From NCBI GenBank assembly GCA_016781775.1, contig JADDPR010000454.1:1-10824 (forward strand): a stretch of DNA of 10,824 nt, written 5' to 3'. The stretch's first letter is position 1. Each line of letters begins with the position of its first letter. A model generated the notes under the pieces. It saw only the letters and a list, made by a program, of their open reading frames with translations, ran no database searches and was not told the origin of the DNA. Shown here in pieces: positions 7,173-10,824 of this stretch. Origin of the DNA: Rubrobacter sp. (lineage in GTDB: Bacteria; Actinomycetota; Rubrobacteria; Rubrobacterales; Rubrobacteraceae). A program made the position numbers and the translations under genes.

Positions 7173-8204
7173 CTACCCGACGAGGGCGCCCTGGTACAGC
7201 TCTATCTCCTCCAGAAACTGCCCGCTTCCAACAGCGACGCAAGCGAGGGCGTCATCGGCGACGTGTACGGGGATACCGGTCTCCCGACGCAGTCGCTCGT
7301 CGAGGTTTCTGAGGAGTGCGCCACCGCCAGCGAGCACCATCCCGCGGTCCATGATGTCGCTGGCGAGTTCAGGAGGGGTCCGGTCCAGGGTGTCGCGCAC
7401 CGCCGCGATGACCGCTTCCAGGGGCACGGCGATCGCCTCCCGGATCTCCTCGCTCGTCACCGTTATCGTCTTCGGCAGGCCCTCGACGAGGTCACGCCCG
7501 CGTATCTCGGCCGCTTCTTCTTCCCCCAGGGCACAGGCGCTGCCGAGCTCGATCTTCAATTGCTCGGCGGTCTGGGTCCCTATCGCCAGCTTGTACTCCC
7601 TCTGGATGTAGCCCGTGATCGCCGCGTCGAAGTCGTTGCCGGCGATCCGGACCGAAGACTTTGTCACGATGCCGCCGAGCGACATCACCGCGACCTCGCT
7701 CGTCCCGCCGCCGATGTCCACGACCATGCACCCTTCGGCCTCGTTGACGGGCAGCCCGGCCCCGATCGCCGCCGCCAACGGCTCCTCGATGATGTACGAC
7801 TGCCGCGCCCCGGCCGACTCCGTCGCCTCCTTTACCGCTCGAAGCTCCACGTCGGTGACGCCCGATGGGACGCATACCACGACGCGCGGGCCGATCAGGG
7901 ACCGCAAAATACGCCTGTTCGGCTGCGTCTTGCGGACAAAGTACGAGAGCATCTTCTCCGTGACCTCGAAGTCCGCGATCACCCCATCCTTCAGGGGCTG
8001 CACGGCGACTATGTCGCCCGGAGTCCGCCCGATCATGCTCTTCGCCGTTGCGCCCACCGCAACCACCTTGTCGGTCCTCGTGTTCATCGCGACGACCGAG
8101 GGTTCGGAGAGGACCACTCCCCACCCCTTGACGTACACGAGCGTATTCGCCGTGCCCAGGTCTATCGCAACATCACTCCCGAATAATCCTCCGACCATGC
8201 CCAT
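7173..8204 (-). CDS. mreB: Rod-shape/actin-like protein MreB
   Basis: A bacterial actin of about 343 residues, within the usual MreB length. Using ATG 8204, the phosphate-1 loop DLGTANTLVY begins at residue 15 and EEPLAAAIGA at 140. The phosphate-2 motif DIGGGTSEV is at 163-171 and the adenosine motif AGGGALL at 292-298. MreB polymerises with ATP on the inner face of the membrane and directs lateral cell-wall synthesis with MreC, MreD, RodA and PBP2. None of those genes follows here, so the gene is detached from the usual mreBCD cluster. ATG 8204 and ATG 8198 are both plausible starts, and homologues usually begin just before GLFGSD. The frame also extends to GTG 8270, but those residues look like leader sequence. 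Ribosome sites are weak for all choices. Confidence 0.95.
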   Translation of the reverse strand: MGMVGGLFGSDVAIDLGTANTLVYVKGWGVVLSEPSVVAMNTRTDKVVAVGATAKSMIGRTPGDIVAVQPLKDGVIADFEVTEKMLSYFVRKTQPNRRILRSLIGPRVVVCVPSGVTDVELRAVKEATESAGARQSYIIEEPLAAAIGAGLPVNEAEGCMVVDIGGGTSEVAVMSLGGIVTKSSVRIAGNDFDAAITGYIQREYKLAIGTQTAEQLKIELGSACALGEEEAAEIRGRDLVEGLPKTITVTSEEIREAIAVPLEAVIAAVRDTLDRTPPELASDIMDRGMVLAGGGALLRNLDERLRRETGIPVHVADDALACVAVGSGQFLEEIELYQGALVG

Positions 8205-8293
8205 CCCAATCTCGAGGTTCACCTGCGTCCGCAGCCGGCGCGAGGGACCCCACACAATCTCTCGGGTCACCGGAACGTACCCACCTGACCGTG

Positions 8294-8299
8294 ATTATA
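8294..8299 (-). promoter_or_regulatory. Consensus -10 box (TATAAT) for mreB
   Basis: The minus strand carries a perfect TATAAT at 8294-8299, about 90 bases before the mreB start, in the 240-bp divergent gap shared with the Nudix gene. No matching -35 is seen at 16-18 bp. The predicted transcript would have a leader of roughly 80 bases, whose structure I could not assess. Confidence 0.45.
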
Positions 8300-8351
8300 T
8301 CGATAAGCACTAAAGAGCACCCTACTTCATCGGACGTTTCGCGAAGGTTTT

Positions 8352-8363
8352 ATGAATATTCAT
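8352..8363. promoter_or_regulatory. AT-rich 12-bp palindrome in the mreB/Nudix divergent gap
   Basis: ATGAATATTCAT is a perfect 12-bp palindrome in otherwise G+C-rich DNA, midway in the intergenic region between the divergent mreB and Nudix genes. It lies upstream of the mreB -10 box. It could be a binding site for a dimeric regulator. The repeat is visible; the role is a guess. Confidence 0.3.
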
Positions 8364-8444
8364 GCCGCCCGCCGTCCCCACGCTAATCCTGTGTCCCGCC
8401 TTGGTCATCGGGAGAGCCGGACCTCGACCCGGAATGCTTGATCT

Positions 8445-9122
8445 ATGATAGGCAGCATGAGCGGGTTAGGAGTGAACGGGCCTTTTGACGAGCGGCTGCG
8501 ACGAGCATTAAGCGCGCCCTTGCCAAACTGGCGTAAGTTGTACGACGGCTTCAGGCCCCGGGACCTCGAAACGGGCGAGGGGCGTGCTCGCGTGCCGGGG
8601 GAGGACGCGCGCCGGGCCGCCGTGCTCGTCCCCATCCTGCGGTCCCCCGAAGGAGCGAGGGTCGTGTACACGCTGAGGACGGACGGCCTCAGGGACCACG
8701 CAGGACAGGTCTCCTTCCCGGGCGGGAGCGTGGACCCGCGGGACGCCTCGCTCCTCGAGACGGCGCTCAGGGAGGCCGAGGAGGAGGTACACCTCCGGCG
8801 CGACCTGATCGAGGTGGTCGGGGAGTTGGAGGACATGTACGTTCCCCCGAGCCGGTTTTTGGTCAAGCCGTTCGTCGCCCTCCTGGCCCCCGAGGCCGAG
8901 CTGGTCCTCGCCCCGGACGAGGTCGAGGCCATCTTCAGCGTCCCGTTGGAGGAGCTGATGTCGCCCGACTCCCTCCGGATGGAGGTCTGGGAGCGGGAGG
9001 GACGCCGCGTCGAGGTACCGATCTTCGCGGTCGGCGGACACGAGGTTTGGGGCGCCACCGCCGCCATGACCGCCAACCTTCTCGCCCGCCTCGGCTGGGA
9101 CACGCGGGCCGTCCTCAGGTAG
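8445..9122 (+). CDS. Nudix hydrolase, CoA pyrophosphatase (NudL/YeaB) type
   Basis: A 225-residue protein with a central Nudix fold. The CoA-subfamily signature is present: R78 and R83, then G87-x3-FPGG (91-94). It runs directly into a Nudix helix with REAEEEV (109-115), whose glutamates would bind Mg2+/Mn2+. As in NudL homologues, the first Nudix glutamate position is not conserved. Here the usual C-terminal glycine is also replaced, by His116. Such enzymes split CoA or acyl-CoA into 3',5'-ADP and phosphopantetheine products. The hallmark downstream stretch PPSRFLVKPFVALL (about 133-146) and the following VEAIFSVPLEELM also fit. ATG 8445 is taken as the start; ATG 8457 is close and equally weak in ribosome site. 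It is divergent from mreB, and the MFS remnant follows on the same strand. Confidence 0.88.
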   Translation: MIGSMSGLGVNGPFDERLRRALSAPLPNWRKLYDGFRPRDLETGEGRARVPGEDARRAAVLVPILRSPEGARVVYTLRTDGLRDHAGQVSFPGGSVDPRDASLLETALREAEEEVHLRRDLIEVVGELEDMYVPPSRFLVKPFVALLAPEAELVLAPDEVEAIFSVPLEELMSPDSLRMEVWEREGRRVEVPIFAVGGHEVWGATAAMTANLLARLGWDTRAVLR

Positions 9123-9123
9123 T

Positions 9124-9189
9124 CACAACCGCGCACGAAGCGGTCCGTCGCCCAACCGAGGCCAGTTCTGGGGACCGGCTCACGTTGTG
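9124..9189 (+). terminator. Nested inverted repeats downstream of the Nudix gene
   Basis: Just after the Nudix stop, CACAAC (9124-9129) pairs with GTTGTG (9184-9189). Inside it, CGGTCC (9141-9146) pairs with GGACCG (9172-9177). The 66-base element could fold as a two-step stem and slow or stop transcription. No T tract is present. Confidence 0.25.
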
Positions 9190-9218
9190 TGCCCGTGCGG
9201 AGGGATAAAGTCTTCCGA

Positions 9219-9745
9219 ATGGTTACTCTGGGAGAAGGCGGCGAAGGCACGGGCGAGTCGGCCGCACCTCCGGTCTGCAAGGACCACAGCCTGCACGTCG
9301 GGGGGTCACGCTGATGTCGGTGCTCCGGACTTCGAGCGACACGCCGGCGTTCCCGAGAATCGTGCAGGAGGTCGGCGCCTCGCCGGGTGGGGTCGTCGTG
9401 CTGCTGATCACGTTCTTCACGCTGCCGGGGTGCTGCCGACGCCCGTGGCGGGAGTCTTCTCGGACAGTTCGGACGCAAGACCATCCTCGTCCCGAACGTC
9501 TGGGCGCTGCTCGCCGCTACGGTCGTCTTCGGGGTCGCCCGGAGCCTCAACCTCCCGAACGCCTTCTCGTTCCTAACCGCGGCGACCCCCAAGGAGAACC
9601 GGGGCGCGTTCTTCTCCCTGAACAGCACGATCCTCCGGCTCGGTCAGACGGTGGCCCGCTACTCGTAGCCGTCGTCGACACGAGCCTCGGCGGCGCCTAC
9701 GTCGCCGTCGCCATGTCCGTCCTCGCCTTCTTCCTTATCCGGTAA
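9219..9745 (+). pseudogene. Decayed MFS transporter gene
   Basis: Fragments in four successive frames assemble into the two ends of a major facilitator transporter. N-terminal parts read KDHSLHV, then VTLMSVLRTSSDTPAFPRIV with LLITFFTLPG, then VLPTPVAGVFSD, then FGRKTILVP, which is the MFS loop 2-3 signature. The next residues (WALLAATVVFGVARSLNLPN, ATPKENRGAFFSLNS, RLGQTV) belong to transmembrane segments 10-11 of the family. Roughly 200-250 internal residues are therefore missing. The end reads PLLVAVVDTSLGGAYVAVAM and stops at TAA 9743. Frame changes lie near 9302 (G run), 9427-9430 (G run), 9464 and 9654, and each equals the loss of one base. An in-frame TAG at 9666 would end the fourth fragment. 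No functional transporter can be made; the former substrate is unknown. Confidence 0.75.
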
Positions 9746-10232
9746 AGGCACGTAGTCCATCAAGCACCATCCGGGCCGCGAAGATGGCCCCTCCCGAACG
9801 ATGCCACGGGGCCGGCCGCACCATAGGATCTGCTCATGCAAGCGACAATCCCCGCAGCCGCCACGCTCATCCTCCCGGCACTCCTACCCACCACTACTCT
9901 CTCGGTCGCGCTTCAGGCCGCCGCATCCCAGAGAAGCGCCGCCTCCCTCCGTCTGCAGGAACCTACCAACCTGCTTGAGCCGGACGAACCTGGCCGGAAA
10001 AGAGCCCACCCGCCGCGCCAGGCTGCCCCAGGAGGTTCCTGGAGAAGCTTTCGCGCGGTGATGTCCCACGCAGAAGACCCTGAGGCGGCGCTGCCCGAGC
10101 GGCGGCGTCTCGCGATGGGAGTGGAGGCGACCCTCGGCGAGCGCGGCGAGGACGAAGGGGCTCCGCGCGAACCGCGGACCGGCAAAGTACCCGGTTGCGG
10201 TGAGGAAGATCTTACGGAGAGGAACGAGGACG
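9746..10232. other. About 490 bp without a convincing gene
   Basis: I see no homology-bearing frame here. One plus-strand frame (9836-10240, 134 residues) starts with a hydrophobic stretch (ATLILPALL) and has TAGGAT six bases before its ATG. It then turns into low-complexity charged sequence, its third-position G+C is clearly lower than in neighbouring genes, and it overlaps the next start, so I do not call it. A minus-strand frame (9884-10333) is Arg/Ser-rich and runs into the next gene. Small perfect hairpins are present: CCAGGA-GGT-TCCTGG (10028-10042), and CCGCG/CGCGG followed by ACCGG/CCGGT just before the next gene. The region may be further gene debris. Confidence 0.5.
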
Positions 10233-10824
10233 ATGGATGAGCGCGCGTACGCTGCGCTGACCGAGCGGGTCGAGCGCCTCGAAAGGGACGCGGAGAAGAT
10301 GCGCGAGGAGCTTCGCCGCCTGCATGACCGCAAGCTGGATCGCCTGTTCTCCGGGGCATGGACGATGTCTCCTTCCGAAGGGCGCCAACGCCGGGCGTTG
10401 GCGCCCTTCGGGGCGCTCTTCTCGGAGACCGCGCGAGAAGGGCGGGGTGAGGAGCGGGGGGCGGGCGCCGACCCCGACGCGGGCCGTTCTTCCGACTGGC
10501 TTCCCGTAGATCTCGGGGACCTCGGGGACTACCGGAGCGGGGAGTGGTGGCTCGGCAAGATCGGCGTCGGCCTCCTTCTCTTCGGGGTCGCCTTCCTCTA
10601 CCTGCTCTCGGTGGAGCGCGGCTGGATCACACCGCCCGTTCGCGTGGGTTTCGGGCTCGCGCTTGGCACGACGCTGATAGCCCTGGGCCTCCGCCTCTTC
10701 CGGGACCGCCGCTCCTTCTCCCAGGTCCTCCTGGGCGGAGGCATCGGCACGTTCTACGCGACCGGCTTCGCCGCCTTCTGGCTCTACGCCCTCGTGCCCC
10801 ACGCGCTCGCCTTCGCCTTTATGG
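10233..10824 (+). CDS. DUF2339 multi-pass membrane protein, N-terminal part (partial)
   Basis: Open from ATG 10233 to the window edge, giving 197 residues of a protein whose family is typically several hundred residues or more. Residues 1-35 form a charged heptad-like coiled coil (ALTERVERLERDAEKMREEL). A Gly/Arg/Glu-rich linker (about 40-100) follows. DUF2339-type membrane segments come next, at about 107-126 (WWLGKIGVGLLLFGVAFLYLL), 135-153 and 164-186, with another starting at 190. The family is predicted to span the membrane many times and has no established function. A ribosome site, GGAGAGGA (10217-10224), lies nine bases before the start. The linker is encoded by a perfect 17-bp-stem hairpin (10375-10411), which is unusual. 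The gene continues beyond the window. Confidence 0.85.
   Translation, partial: MDERAYAALTERVERLERDAEKMREELRRLHDRKLDRLFSGAWTMSPSEGRQRRALAPFGALFSETAREGRGEERGAGADPDAGRSSDWLPVDLGDLGDYRSGEWWLGKIGVGLLLFGVAFLYLLSVERGWITPPVRVGFGLALGTTLIALGLRLFRDRRSFSQVLLGGGIGTFYATGFAAFWLYALVPHALAFAFM
10375..10411. repeat. Perfect 17-bp inverted repeat (3-base loop) inside the DUF2339 gene
   Basis: The left arm CCGAAGGGCGCCAACGC (10375-10391) and right arm GCGTTGGCGCCCTTCGG (10395-10411) pair without a mismatch around the loop CGG. Two G-T wobble pairs could extend the base. It encodes residues 48-60 of the DUF2339 protein, in the disordered linker, without breaking the frame. A stem this long is not expected by chance in coding DNA. 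It may be a dispersed palindromic element tolerated in a linker, or an RNA hairpin affecting expression. Confidence 0.85.

Noticed and set aside
6474..8186. 570-residue plus-strand open frame
   Set aside because: It is an antisense shadow of mreB that also runs through the TetR remnant and DUF427 gene in another frame. The translation is Arg/Gly/His-rich with no domain, while mreB on the other strand has every actin motif.
9187..9576. 129-residue plus-strand frame as a real small protein
   Set aside because: Only a short piece (VLPTPVAGVFSD) matches anything, and it is one of the frames of the decayed MFS gene; the rest is out of frame.
8405..9628. 407-residue minus-strand open frame
   Set aside because: Ser/Arg/Thr-rich shadow opposite the Nudix gene and the MFS remnant, with no recognisable motif.
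10212..10802. 196-residue minus-strand open frame
   Set aside because: Antisense to the DUF2339 gene, whose coiled coil, ribosome site and membrane segments are convincing.
1..10824. CRISPR arrays, tRNA/rRNA genes, insertion sequences, defence or toxin-antitoxin modules
   Set aside because: No regularly spaced repeats, cloverleaf-like sequence, transposase motifs or paired small toxin-antitoxin frames were seen on either strand.

Overview
The window is high-GC DNA with strong G/C bias at third codon positions, frequent GTG/TTG starts and mostly short intergenic gaps. This points to a high-GC actinobacterium. The combination of MreB, a PAS-GGDEF-EAL protein, a DUF2339 protein and a mycobacterial-type monooxygenase cassette would suit a deep-branching lineage such as Rubrobacterales, but that placement is inference and was not tested. 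There are no rRNA, tRNA, CRISPR or recognisable insertion sequence features.

Layout. (1) 1-806, plus strand: the tail of an alkaline-phosphatase-superfamily enzyme, overlapping by GTGA with a DPM1-like family 2 glycosyltransferase. (2) 918-2684, plus: a cytoplasmic PAS-GGDEF-EAL cyclic-di-GMP enzyme with both catalytic motifs intact, possibly read from a leaderless mRNA. (3) 2746-6355, minus: a three-gene operon read in the order Baeyer-Villiger-type flavin monooxygenase, hormone-sensitive-lipase-type esterase, short-chain dehydrogenase. Chemically this can take an alcohol to a ketone, then an ester, then an acid plus an alcohol. The gene order matches mymA-lipR-sadH of Mycobacterium tuberculosis. 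(4) 6398-6711: the operon promoter carries a 19-bp near-perfect palindrome between -35 and -10. Right beside it, divergent, lies the decayed C-terminal half of a TetR-family regulator gene. (5) 6853-8204: a small DUF427 protein (plus) converging on an isolated mreB (minus). (6) 8445-9122, plus: a CoA-type Nudix hydrolase. (7) 9219-9745, plus: the wreck of an MFS transporter gene, with a large internal deletion and four net -1 frameshifts. (8) 9746-10232: about 490 bp with no convincing gene. (9) 10233 to the end, plus: the N-terminal third or less of a DUF2339 multi-pass membrane protein, whose coding sequence contains a perfect 17-bp-stem hairpin.

The most interesting part is the oxidation operon with its operator and broken divergent regulator. 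It looks like an EthR/EthA-style switch that has lost its local repressor. I see no evidence of a wholly new defence or mobile system here. The right half (6.4-10.2 kb) is a zone of gene decay around housekeeping genes.
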